NCBI GenBank assembly: GCA_036491415.1 | Contig: DASXCC010000025.1 | Location: forward strand, 1 to 36,938 | Reading direction: 5' to 3' | DNA length: 36,938 nucleotides | DNA from: JAICKN01 sp036491415 | GTDB lineage: Bacteria; Acidobacteriota; Terriglobia; Terriglobales; Acidobacteriaceae | Shown: positions 8,521 to 15,859 of the stretch, one piece after another | Layout: every line of letters begins with the position of its first letter | Numbering within the stretch: position 1 is the first letter of the stretch | Program-made: the position numbers and the translations under genes | Notes under the pieces: generated by a model | Database searches by the model: none | What the model was told of the DNA's origin: nothing | Seen by the model: only the letters and a program-made list of their open reading frames with translations

Positions 8521-8898
8521 TTAAGAGGCGGAGCGATGTTCGACCGGCTGCTGCAAAGGACTACCTTCTAAAACAGGTTCAGGCTGGCTTGCCACGGGCA
8601 TTTCCACTGGGGCTGGCAAAGGCGCACGATTGGCGCGATCCCAGGCAATCAGGCGGTCTATGTCGTAGCTGTAAGGCCCGTAGGCGCGAAAGTTCTTATC
8701 GTCAAAAAGGCGCTTGATTCCGCAGCCAACGCAAACCTGGTAGGAATGTTCCTCGATTCGGATAGGCCAGCTCATTTTGCTGTGCCAGCAGCCACGAAAA
8801 AGCATGACCGCAGTTCCAGCCAGTCCCGTCGCTACCAGGCCAAGCGGCCAAAGGCGACGCGACTTCTTTTGCTCAGTTTTCTTTATCTCTACTACCAC
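8521..8898 (-). CDS. Small membrane-anchored Cys-rich (zinc-ribbon-like) protein
   Basis: A short protein of 125 residues from GTG 8898. It has a basic, polar N-terminus, one hydrophobic segment (WPLGLVATGLAGTAVMLF), then a compact region with C-x-H-x16-C-x2-C (GCWH ... CVGC), a likely zinc site, followed by a conserved-looking RLFDDKNFRAYGPYSYDID stretch and a Pro-rich tail. I recall similar short Cys-rich proteins in acidobacteria; their function is unknown. The frame is open upstream to 9192, but that extension has poor coding character. ATG 9003 and GTG 8946 are other candidate starts and none has a clear ribosome site. The gene is divergent from the amidase fusion at 9207. Confidence 0.6.
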   Translation of the reverse strand: MVVEIKKTEQKKSRRLWPLGLVATGLAGTAVMLFRGCWHSKMSWPIRIEEHSYQVCVGCGIKRLFDDKNFRAYGPYSYDIDRLIAWDRANRAPLPAPVEMPVASQPEPVLEGSPLQQPVEHRSAS

Positions 8899-9039
8899 GG
8901 GAATGTTTTCAGAATATTCTGTTTTGACTGGGAACGCAATAAACACATTAAGGCAAATTCTTGCTCCAACTCTGCAAAGAAATGCACTCGGGTTCTTTCG
9001 CATTCTGCGAAGCAATGAGCAATCTTCAAGAGAATGAAT

Positions 9040-9056
9040 GGTTCCGTACTGGAACC
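9040..9056. promoter_or_regulatory. Inverted repeat GGTTCC-N5-GGAACC, candidate operator
   Basis: Six-base arms around GTACT. The core TTCCGTACTGGAA differs in one base from the site at 8443-8454/5 over the PilZ-RDD start. It lies between two divergent genes, where an operator could act on both. Confidence 0.35.
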
Positions 9057-9162
9057 TGAAATGTACATCATTCGGGCGAAGGATCGGGTATGGTCGATCC
9101 CAGCACGAGGCGGCAGTGACCTTCGTGCCGGAAAGTTGCTGTAAATAATGGACATATACCCC

Positions 9163-9168
9163 TATAAT
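9163..9168 (+). promoter_or_regulatory. Possible -10 element for the GAF-amidase gene
   Basis: Perfect consensus hexamer TATAAT 39 bases before ATG 9207. The best -35-like TTGCTG (9136-9141) gives a 21-base spacer, which is too long, so this is only a candidate. Confidence 0.35.
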
Positions 9169-9206
9169 GAATCCCGAGGTTTTCCCCCGCATGCTTTTGC
9201 CTCAAT

Positions 9207-11462
9207 ATGAGCGCGAACCCCAACAATCCGGGACTCGAGCTAACGAAGCTTCGCTCTAAGATCAAGCAGCCTGCGGATGGTGCTGCGCCCTCTTCGGGCC
9301 GCGAAGCTTTGCAGGCTTTGCTTGCCTTTTCTTCCCTGCACGAGCAATTACGAAAACGCCGCGATCTGGAAACTGGCAGCGGCGATCATCCATTAGCGGA
9401 TGATCCCTGGAAACTCGAACAATTTGTTCTGGATGACGTGCTGCATCTGATGGCCGAGCGGGCCATGTCGATTACCGGCGCGGATGGCGTTGCCATCGCT
9501 TTCGCCGAAGGGGATGCCATTGTCTGCCGCGCCTCGGTGGGAAAAATCGTTCCTGATGCCGGCGTCCGCCTGGATCCGAATTCTGCATTTTCCGGCACCT
9601 GCTTCCGGACCGGCAGTGTAGTTCGTTGCGACGACGCGGAAAACGATACCCGCGTAAGCGTGCAGGCATGCCGCCAGTTAGGCGCTCTTTCTATTGTTGC
9701 CGTTCCGCTGCTCGGCAGGAATAGCGTTCTTGGACTGATCGAAGCCTTCTCTACGAAAGTCCGCGGATTTGATGATGCCGATGTTCGGATGCTGAAATTG
9801 CTGGCCGAACTGATTCTTGCGGCGATCAAGCCGGAAGAAGAAAATCACCTGACGGAAATTTCACGCAAAGTCATTGAACAGAGTAACGAGACAACAACAA
9901 AGACCAAGCAAAAAGATTCGAACTACGCACGCTATCACCGGCAAAAAGAAATCGCCCACGCTGAGGGCGCCAATGTTGTTGTTCCGCAGGAAAGTGATTC
10001 TTCACAACGTGATTCTTCACAACGTGATTCTTCACAAAATGATTCTTCACAAAATGAAGGTTTCAATTTTCTAGCCGGTCAAGACCGCGACGAAAACCGG
10101 TTTTCCAAGCCGCTTCTTTTTGCCTTATTGGTTCTAGTTATTCTGGTGGCCAGCGGAGCCGCATGGTGGAAATTTCACGGAAAACAAATATCCGTTGCGC
10201 AAAATACAACTGCACCTGCGGAAGTGACTCCGCCGACGCAGCCCACGGCGACAACGTCTTCTCCGGTCACACACGATTCAGCCATGGCTCCAGCGTTCGC
10301 GTATCCAGTTTCCGGAGAAACAGGAACAGTTACGGGACTTCGCCATTGGTCTGCGCAGGATTCCAGCACCATCGTGGTGGTTGATCTGCAAAAAGCGGTG
10401 CAGTACGAAGCACACCGCATCAACGATCCCGACCGCATTTATTTCGATCTTGATGACACTTCGCTTGCTGGAAGCCTGAACAGCAAAGTCATCGAGATCA
10501 ATGATGCCTTCGTGCAGCGCGCTCGCGTAGCACAACCGACCAAGGGCGTGACGCGGGTTGTGCTCGAAACCAAAAGCAAGCCAGATTACTCGGTGAGCCT
10601 GGAACAGAATCCGTATCGTTTAGTTATCGAAGTGCACAAGGCGGGAACGCAAATTCCGCCACGCACAAAGGCTGATTTATTCGGTCCTACCACAACGCCG
10701 GAACCCACCGTACAAGCGGAAGCTGCAACCCCCATTCCGGAACAACAGATTCGGGCGGTGCATACGCCGAAATTCCGCATCGTTCTCGATGCCGGCCATG
10801 GTGGCTGGGATTTAGGGACCGTCGGACGCGGCGGCCTTCTGGAAAAAGATCTCGTTCTCGACATCGTGAATCGCCTCGGCAAGATGATTGAAAACAAGCT
10901 GGATGCCGATGTCATTTACACACGTACCGACGACACTTATATTTCGCTTGAGAAGCGCACGGAAATCGCGAACACAGCGCATGCGGATTTATTCCTCGCA
11001 GTGCATGCAAACTACAGCGACATCACTTCCGCGCGCGGCATTGAAACCTATTACACGAATACCTTTTCTTCTGTGCATTCGCACACCGCCGATTCTGATA
11101 CAAACCCCGCACTGACTGCGGTGGATTGGTCGAATGTCGATATCCGGGAAAAAGCGCAGGAGTCCCGCAAGTTTGCCGAAACTGTGCAACATTCGCTTTA
11201 CAGCAGCCTGGCGGAGCAAAATCCGGGGCTTCGCGACCGCGGCGTGAAAGAAGCTTCCTACGTGGTCCTGATCGGCACTACGATGCCAGCGATTTTGAGT
11301 GAGGTTTCTTTCATTAGCAGTCCCGCGGACGAGCACAATCTGGAGAGTCCTGCTTATCGCGAGAAGATTGCGCAGGCGTTATATAAAGGCGTGGCCCACT
11401 ATGCGGAAGCTTCGCATCACGATCAAATGGCAGGCATGCCGGCCAAATCCAGCGCACCGTAA
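9207..11462 (+). CDS. GAF-TM-AMIN-amidase fusion (N-acetylmuramoyl-L-alanine amidase, Amidase_3)
   Basis: A 751-residue membrane protein. Residues 75-212 form a GAF domain with four cysteines (107, 132, 141, 155). A polar linker carries four DSSQ repeats, then comes one membrane helix (about 302-321), an AMIN-like domain (about 390-480) and an Amidase_3 catalytic domain (about 520-735). Zinc ligands are His531 (DAGHGG), Glu546 (LLEKD) and His600 (VHAN), and the catalytic Glu is Glu699 (LSEVSF). The enzyme should cut the amide between muramic acid and the stem peptide in the periplasm, as AmiABC do, with the GAF domain in the cytoplasm. Normal AmiC-type enzymes have a signal peptide, so a cytoplasmic sensor on the same chain is unusual. 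ATG 9207 has no clear ribosome site. Confidence 0.88.
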   Translation: MSANPNNPGLELTKLRSKIKQPADGAAPSSGREALQALLAFSSLHEQLRKRRDLETGSGDHPLADDPWKLEQFVLDDVLHLMAERAMSITGADGVAIAFAEGDAIVCRASVGKIVPDAGVRLDPNSAFSGTCFRTGSVVRCDDAENDTRVSVQACRQLGALSIVAVPLLGRNSVLGLIEAFSTKVRGFDDADVRMLKLLAELILAAIKPEEENHLTEISRKVIEQSNETTTKTKQKDSNYARYHRQKEIAHAEGANVVVPQESDSSQRDSSQRDSSQNDSSQNEGFNFLAGQDRDENRFSKPLLFALLVLVILVASGAAWWKFHGKQISVAQNTTAPAEVTPPTQPTATTSSPVTHDSAMAPAFAYPVSGETGTVTGLRHWSAQDSSTIVVVDLQKAVQYEAHRINDPDRIYFDLDDTSLAGSLNSKVIEINDAFVQRARVAQPTKGVTRVVLETKSKPDYSVSLEQNPYRLVIEVHKAGTQIPPRTKADLFGPTTTPEPTVQAEAATPIPEQQIRAVHTPKFRIVLDAGHGGWDLGTVGRGGLLEKDLVLDIVNRLGKMIENKLDADVIYTRTDDTYISLEKRTEIANTAHADLFLAVHANYSDITSARGIETYYTNTFSSVHSHTADSDTNPALTAVDWSNVDIREKAQESRKFAETVQHSLYSSLAEQNPGLRDRGVKEASYVVLIGTTMPAILSEVSFISSPADEHNLESPAYREKIAQALYKGVAHYAEASHHDQMAGMPAKSSAP
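9996..10055 (+). repeat. Four 15-base tandem repeats coding DSSQ(R/N)
   Basis: Two copies of GATTCTTCACAACGT followed by two copies of GATTCTTCACAAAAT. They keep the reading frame and encode a polar, flexible stretch between the GAF domain and the membrane helix of the amidase fusion. Copy number may vary between strains by slippage. Confidence 0.92.
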
Positions 11463-11490
11463 TCCAGCGTACGTAAATCTAGCGCGCAGG
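11446..11490. repeat. 15-base-period repeat across a convergent gene junction
   Basis: AATCCAGCG at 11446, AATCCAGCG at 11461 and AATCTAGCG at 11476 are exactly 15 bases apart. The array spans the TAA of the amidase fusion and the TAG of the converging lipoprotein gene, which are separated by only 16 bases. No terminator is visible here. Confidence 0.6.
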
Positions 11491-12090
11491 CTCGGCATTC
11501 TTCAGGGCATCCTCTAAAGTCTGGTGAGCTTTCGGAAGGTTTTTTTCCAGCACGCGCCATCCATTGTCGTAGTGTTTCATCTCAACCGTAGAAGTAAACT
11601 GCGCGTCTCCCAAATAAAGCGCCGCGCCCACTTCATTCATCGGCGACCACTTCCAGGTGAAATCCACGTCGGCAACATTTCCGTCTTTGCTGACGCCCGT
11701 AACGTCCACTAACTGCCTGCGCGCCGTGGGAACACTGAAATAATTCGCGGAGCTTTGTGAGCTGGGCACAAGATCGCGGAAAGTATCCACGCCGATCGGC
11801 GTTAGAGCCACTTCCCAGCACGGAGGCGGCGCAACAGCCGGCGTGCATGCTGTGTTGCTTCCGGAAATCCATCCGTGGTGCTGCAAAACTAAATACTCCG
11901 GTGAAGTGAAGTCTCCATTGGAAACCACGCCCGTGCGCATCCAGAATTGTTGCGGATTATTGAAAGTCGGAGAACCGACAATGAGATCGCGCGCCAACCG
12001 CCGCGTAAGAAAATCCTGTGGGGAGCATCCTGCCAGCAGCAGGCACAAAGCCGCCAACCCGATGCTCAGATTTCTTTTTCTTCTGACCAT
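11479..12090 (-). CDS. Predicted lipoprotein, unknown function
   Basis: A 203-residue protein with a clear lipoprotein signal: basic MVRRKR start, hydrophobic core and lipobox LLAGC with Cys22 as the lipidation site. The mature part contains a CTPAVAPPPCWE segment that could form a disulfide, and alternating beta-like and polar stretches with no enzymatic motif I recognise. It is probably anchored in the outer or inner membrane facing the periplasm. It follows the radical SAM gene by five bases on the same strand, so the two are very likely co-transcribed. The ATG at 12090 gives the signal peptide at the right place. Confidence 0.78.
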   Translation of the reverse strand: MVRRKRNLSIGLAALCLLLAGCSPQDFLTRRLARDLIVGSPTFNNPQQFWMRTGVVSNGDFTSPEYLVLQHHGWISGSNTACTPAVAPPPCWEVALTPIGVDTFRDLVPSSQSSANYFSVPTARRQLVDVTGVSKDGNVADVDFTWKWSPMNEVGAALYLGDAQFTSTVEMKHYDNGWRVLEKNLPKAHQTLEDALKNAEPAR

Positions 12091-12095
12091 GATCG

Positions 12096-13220
12096 CTAGT
12101 TGAGGATTGTAACTAAACGCGGGCCGCGCTGTGGAAGAAAAGGACGGTCAGCGATCTGCCCATCGAACTTCTTCGCCCAGCGTCCGGGAATTTGTGCTGA
12201 GCAGCGTGGGCAGCAACCATCTGCGGTAATTTTGTAATCGCGGATGAAATATCCGTAGCGCTCGATTAATGTCTCATTGCAATTGGCACAGCGCGTGTTT
12301 TCCAACTCGCCGACCTGGCTGGCAAGATTTCCGGCATAGATATATTTCAACCCAGCATTCCTGCCGATCTCCGCGGCGCGCAGCAAATCTTCGGCTTGCG
12401 TGTTACGAGGGCCATCCATTTTGTAATCTTTGTGAAATGCAGTGATGTGCCAGGGAATGTCGGGAGAAACGCCGGCGAGAAAATCCGTCAATCCGCGGAT
12501 TTCCTCTTCCGAGTCATTAAAGCCGGGGATCAGTAGAGTGACAATTTCCAGCCAGAAATTCATTTTGTAAAGCTGGCGAATTGTCTCCAGGATTGGACCG
12601 ATCCGTCCGCCCAGTTGGTGATAGTGAGGATCGCTAAAACTTTTCAGGTCCACTTTGTACAGATCAACCCACGGCCGCAGATACTCCAACACCTGTGGCG
12701 TTGCATTTCCATTGGAGACAAACGCTGTGCTCAACCCGGCCGCTTTGGCTTCTTTGAAAACTGCTACGGCCCACTCGCTGGTAATGAGCGGCTCGTTATA
12801 AGTGCTCACTAAAACCTTCGCGCCTTGGCGGACTGCTTCTTGCACAAGCTTTTCTGGCGCGGCTTGCATTGGCGACGAAACCGCGCCCGGATCGCGCAAA
12901 GCTTGCGACGTCACCCAGTTCTGGCAGTAGGAACAGTGGAGATCGCATCCCAACATGCCGAAGCTATACGCCAGTGCGCCCGGATACGCATGAAAGAAAG
13001 GTTTCTTCTCGATGGGATCGCATTGCACGCCGCCAACATAACCCCAGGGCACATACAACGTTCCACCTTGGTTGTAGCGGACTTTGCAAACTCCAGGCTG
13101 GCCTTCGGGAATGGGGCAACAGTGGCCACACGCGTAGCAGCGAACGCGGTTGCGGTCGAGCTTTTCGTACAGATCACCTTCGCGAACATTTTGATGGAGG
13201 ATTTCAGGAAGAATAGTCAC
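12096..13220 (-). CDS. amrS: AmmeMemoRadiSam-system radical SAM enzyme
   Basis: A 374-residue radical SAM protein. The N-terminus has a Cys-rich segment (CYACGHCC ... PGVCKVR), then the cluster-binding CxxxCxxC as CDLHCSYC within a GMLGCDLHCSYCQNW stretch typical of the AmrS family, and a TIM-barrel with SAM-binding features (STYNEPLI). The C-terminus carries a four-Cys zinc-ribbon-like segment (CANC ... CCPRC). The family is often encoded with AMMECR1 and Memo proteins; neither is in this window, so its partners or substrate are unknown. The start is GTG 13220, with AGAGG six bases upstream inside a small inverted repeat. It sits directly before the lipoprotein gene. Confidence 0.9.
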   Translation of the reverse strand: MTILPEILHQNVREGDLYEKLDRNRVRCYACGHCCPIPEGQPGVCKVRYNQGGTLYVPWGYVGGVQCDPIEKKPFFHAYPGALAYSFGMLGCDLHCSYCQNWVTSQALRDPGAVSSPMQAAPEKLVQEAVRQGAKVLVSTYNEPLITSEWAVAVFKEAKAAGLSTAFVSNGNATPQVLEYLRPWVDLYKVDLKSFSDPHYHQLGGRIGPILETIRQLYKMNFWLEIVTLLIPGFNDSEEEIRGLTDFLAGVSPDIPWHITAFHKDYKMDGPRNTQAEDLLRAAEIGRNAGLKYIYAGNLASQVGELENTRCANCNETLIERYGYFIRDYKITADGCCPRCSAQIPGRWAKKFDGQIADRPFLPQRGPRLVTILN

Positions 13221-13231
13221 AGAGGACCTCT
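13221..13231. promoter_or_regulatory. Inverted repeat holding the amrS ribosome-binding site
   Basis: AGAGG-A-CCTCT lies directly upstream of the GTG start. On the coding strand one arm is the Shine-Dalgarno and the other its complement, but the one-base loop is too short for a simple hairpin. A protein-binding palindrome is equally possible. Low confidence. Confidence 0.25.
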
Positions 13232-13256
13232 ACCCTCATCCTAACCCCGACTCTTG

Positions 13257-14846
13257 TTAGTAGGAAGAATTGGACTGATGATCTTTCAGCCACTGATTGG
13301 CTTGTTCCTGGATCGTGACGAGTTGTTGATGAGGCAGACGCCCGGCCAGAAGTGGCAAGCGAGCTTTGCTGGCCTCGTCTCCTCCAGCTTGCGCCAGGAG
13401 CGCCCAGAAGTAGGCCTTCGAGGAATCTTTTGCGACCCCAGTGCCCGTCATGTAGTAAGCGCCGAGGGTAGCTTGCGCATCCACATTTCCCTGCGCCGCA
13501 GCCATGGAGAACCAGCGCGAAGCCTCGGCGTAATCCTGCTTCACTCCATCACCTATCGCGTAGCGAGCGCCAACAGCGTATTGCTCCGATGCGTCTCCGC
13601 GTTCGGCCATTTGTTTTTGGTCGCCTAAAACAACGGGAGCCGATTTTGTTGGCAGCTGCACATTGCTGTTCGTCGTGGCCGGAGGAACAGCTTCGTTACT
13701 TCTGCGCGGATAAAACACCCACACCAGGGCGGCAGCGATGGTAAGAAGCGCCAGCACTAACAACGTGCGGCCAAACCAGGAATGGGGTTCCGTGACTTCT
13801 TCGTCCAAATCCGAGGCCGAGTTCATCTCTGAAATTTCCGGCAATTTTCCCGAACGCCGTTGCGGATAAGAAGTTTTTGCCAACGCAGCGGTGACTGTAT
13901 CTGCTAAATCCAGCAGAGCGACGTTGGCATTGGCGTCGAAGGCTTTTAACTGGCGCGAGAATACTTCGATTAGTCCAACCACCGATCCCTGTTGTTCAAT
14001 CGGCGCCGCAAAAATTGAGCGAATGCCGAGTGCGCGGCAAACTTCCTGGTCCACGCGAACGTCTGCTTCGGAGTCCTCACAGTAAAGTGGTTCTCCGCTG
14101 CGAATGCATTGCGCAGACAAACCATATTCTGTACTCACCCGTGCCCCCACAGGCGGAGCGTCCACACCGGCGCAGGCGCGACACACAATCTCCATGCCGT
14201 TCGATAATGCAATCGCCGAGCCGCTGGCTCCTGTGAATGCGAGCGCGCGGTCTGCAATCAACTGGAGAGCAGCGTTCAGGTTCGAACCTTGCGCTTCCAC
14301 TTCCCGCCGTACGGCTGAAAGCGCCGAAAGCATCGAAGTATGGTCGGACAGCCTGGATGGCTGTTCAGCCTCTACTGCTGGAGTTAGATCGACTTTCTGG
14401 CTCACGGAAGCCGGAACAACTTTTTCCGTCACTGTAGCGCGGGAAGGCGCCTCGGAATCTTCATCCGCTGCAATCGCATTCAGAGAAAGCCAATTCTTCA
14501 ACTGAAGATTCGAGACTTCCGAAAGTTCGCCAAAGCGAATTCCGGTCCGGCCAAGACGGTTCGACCAAACAACTTTTCCAGCCGTGTATATGGGACCGGC
14601 CGAATCCGAAAGCTCCAGGCAAAGATGAACAACATGGTTTGCCACCAGCCCCGAAGGAACTTGCACGCACATGCCATCTTCGTTGAGGTCGAGAATCGTA
14701 TTCAGGTCAAGCAGGAAGCCTTCAGATTCCCCGCTGATACGGGCATAGGCGGGAGTATGAATTTTGTGGCGGATATGCCGCCTGCGTTCCGCAAGAGGAG
14801 AATTGGAGTTCGGGAGGTCCGACGAATTCATCCCCAAAGTCTGCAT
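13257..14846 (-). CDS. PilZ-GAF-TM-Sel1 repeat protein
   Basis: A 529-residue membrane protein. The PilZ domain (about 20-122) begins ERRRHIRHK, containing RxxxR; its second motif is DLNEDG, with Asn replacing Ser as in the PilZ-RDD protein. A GAF domain (about 190-325) carries Cys222, 247, 256 and 270 at the same spacing as the amidase fusion. One membrane helix follows (about 358-379), then two Sel1-like repeats (about 418-490; YAIGDGVKQDYAEASRWF and YYMTGTGVAKDSSKAYFW) that are probably periplasmic and mediate protein contacts. It appears to be a two-sensor transmembrane scaffold. Start ATG 14846 or the in-frame ATG at 14831; neither has a clear ribosome site. Confidence 0.85.
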   Translation of the reverse strand: MQTLGMNSSDLPNSNSPLAERRRHIRHKIHTPAYARISGESEGFLLDLNTILDLNEDGMCVQVPSGLVANHVVHLCLELSDSAGPIYTAGKVVWSNRLGRTGIRFGELSEVSNLQLKNWLSLNAIAADEDSEAPSRATVTEKVVPASVSQKVDLTPAVEAEQPSRLSDHTSMLSALSAVRREVEAQGSNLNAALQLIADRALAFTGASGSAIALSNGMEIVCRACAGVDAPPVGARVSTEYGLSAQCIRSGEPLYCEDSEADVRVDQEVCRALGIRSIFAAPIEQQGSVVGLIEVFSRQLKAFDANANVALLDLADTVTAALAKTSYPQRRSGKLPEISEMNSASDLDEEVTEPHSWFGRTLLVLALLTIAAALVWVFYPRRSNEAVPPATTNSNVQLPTKSAPVVLGDQKQMAERGDASEQYAVGARYAIGDGVKQDYAEASRWFSMAAAQGNVDAQATLGAYYMTGTGVAKDSSKAYFWALLAQAGGDEASKARLPLLAGRLPHQQLVTIQEQANQWLKDHQSNSSY

Positions 14847-14897
14847 ACGACGTTATCTACATATTAACTCAGCTTGGGGGAAGAACGTACCAGGGAA

Positions 14898-15734
14898 TCA
14901 CGCTAAACTGCGCTGTTTGGTGCTGTACAGCTTGGAAATACGCGAAATCGCGGCAACCATCATGCTGGAAAGAAATTGCATAGTGGCCACATCGTGAGAA
15001 TCGAAAGCGTGGGCGGACGAAGAAAGCACTTCGAAAACGCCCAATGTTCGGGGAAAATGACGCAACGGCGCCGCCAATATCGAACGAACGCCGAGATGCC
15101 GGCACGTACTTAGATCCACATGCGAATTTTCTTCTGTATCGTTGCAGAGAACAACCTGCCCGGTGCGTACGCATTGGGCCGAAATTCCACTATCAGTCTG
15201 CAATCGCACACCCAGGTCGGGAGCCGTACGGCCAGTACGGGCCCGGCAAACAATTTCACTTCCGCTACGCAAGGCAATGGCCGATCCAGTCGCGCCGGTC
15301 AATGCCTGTGCGCGTTCGGCAATGATATTGATCGCAGGCTCAAGATCCATTTCTGCGGGATGCAGTTCCACCTCTGCCGCCGTGCCCGACACACTTGCAT
15401 TGCTGCGCGAGTGCATGGCCCGCGCGTGATGCCGCACCGGCCCCTGTAGAACAGGCCGTTCAGATTCTGTTTCCACCTCGCCGCTCAATGCAGTGAACCG
15501 TACCGTTCGTAGCAGTTCTCGTACTAATTGATCGAGTTCCGCGTCGGCAATTAAATGGGCAGTCTGCTGGCCACGCATACTTCCGCCAAGGATGCGCGAA
15601 AGGCTCAGGATAGCCTGGCTGCCACACGCAAAACAGCTGGGAGTATTGTTGTGCGAAATCATTTCACATTCCACACAAAAGACTGCCGTCGGAAGAGAAA
15701 GAAAATTAATTTCTTTTAGAGACACCCATCCCAT
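14898..15734 (-). CDS. Zinc-ribbon / GAF domain protein
   Basis: A 278-residue soluble protein. Near the N-terminus C-x2-C-x10-C-x2-C (Cys20, 23, 34, 37) suggests a zinc ribbon. A helical linker follows, and then a GAF domain (about 132-270) with Cys163, 188, 197 and 211, the same four-Cys pattern as the other two GAF proteins nearby. No catalytic or DNA-binding output domain is seen, so it may act by protein contact. The start ATG 15734 is preceded by GGAGG about 11 bases upstream. It lies 51 bases upstream of the PilZ-GAF-Sel1 gene on the same strand; co-expression is likely. Confidence 0.82.
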   Translation of the reverse strand: MGWVSLKEINFLSLPTAVFCVECEMISHNNTPSCFACGSQAILSLSRILGGSMRGQQTAHLIADAELDQLVRELLRTVRFTALSGEVETESERPVLQGPVRHHARAMHSRSNASVSGTAAEVELHPAEMDLEPAINIIAERAQALTGATGSAIALRSGSEIVCRARTGRTAPDLGVRLQTDSGISAQCVRTGQVVLCNDTEENSHVDLSTCRHLGVRSILAAPLRHFPRTLGVFEVLSSSAHAFDSHDVATMQFLSSMMVAAISRISKLYSTKQRSLA

Positions 15735-15820
15735 CTTGCAGTGATCCTCCGGCCAGAAAAGGATTTAAAAGGAACGTTGAAGTTAAATGCTGAGGTGTTG
15801 CGGAAAAATAGCACTCATGG

Positions 15821-15835
15821 TTCCAAGCTGTGGAA
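15821..15835. promoter_or_regulatory. Inverted repeat TTCCA-N5-TGGAA upstream of the zinc-ribbon/GAF gene
   Basis: Five-base arms around AGCTG, about 90 bases before the GAF gene start. It resembles the TTCC-GGAA repeats at 8441-8455 and 9040-9056 but has a longer spacer. It may belong to the same operator family; this is weak evidence. Confidence 0.25.
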
Positions 15836-15859
15836 AATCGTTAAAAATCAATACAGTGT

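Larger units (their letters stand above)
8899..9206. other. 308-base divergent control region
   Basis: No gene can be supported here if the Cys-rich gene starts at 8898. The region holds a perfect TATAAT at 9163-9168, about 39 bases before the amidase-fusion start, without a convincing -35 at 17 bases. It also holds the inverted repeat GGTTCC-N5-GGAACC at 9040-9056, whose core matches the one at 8441-8455. Part of the region may instead be the 5' end of the Cys-rich gene. Confidence 0.45.

Noticed and set aside
8899..9192. Extended N-terminus of the Cys-rich protein
   Set aside because: The residues look like translated non-coding sequence and the region contains promoter-like elements, though ATG 9003 cannot be excluded.
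13221..13256. CCCTCATCCTAACCCC stretch as a REP-like element
   Set aside because: It resembles widespread intergenic repeat cores, but only one copy was noticed in the window and no stem partner is present.
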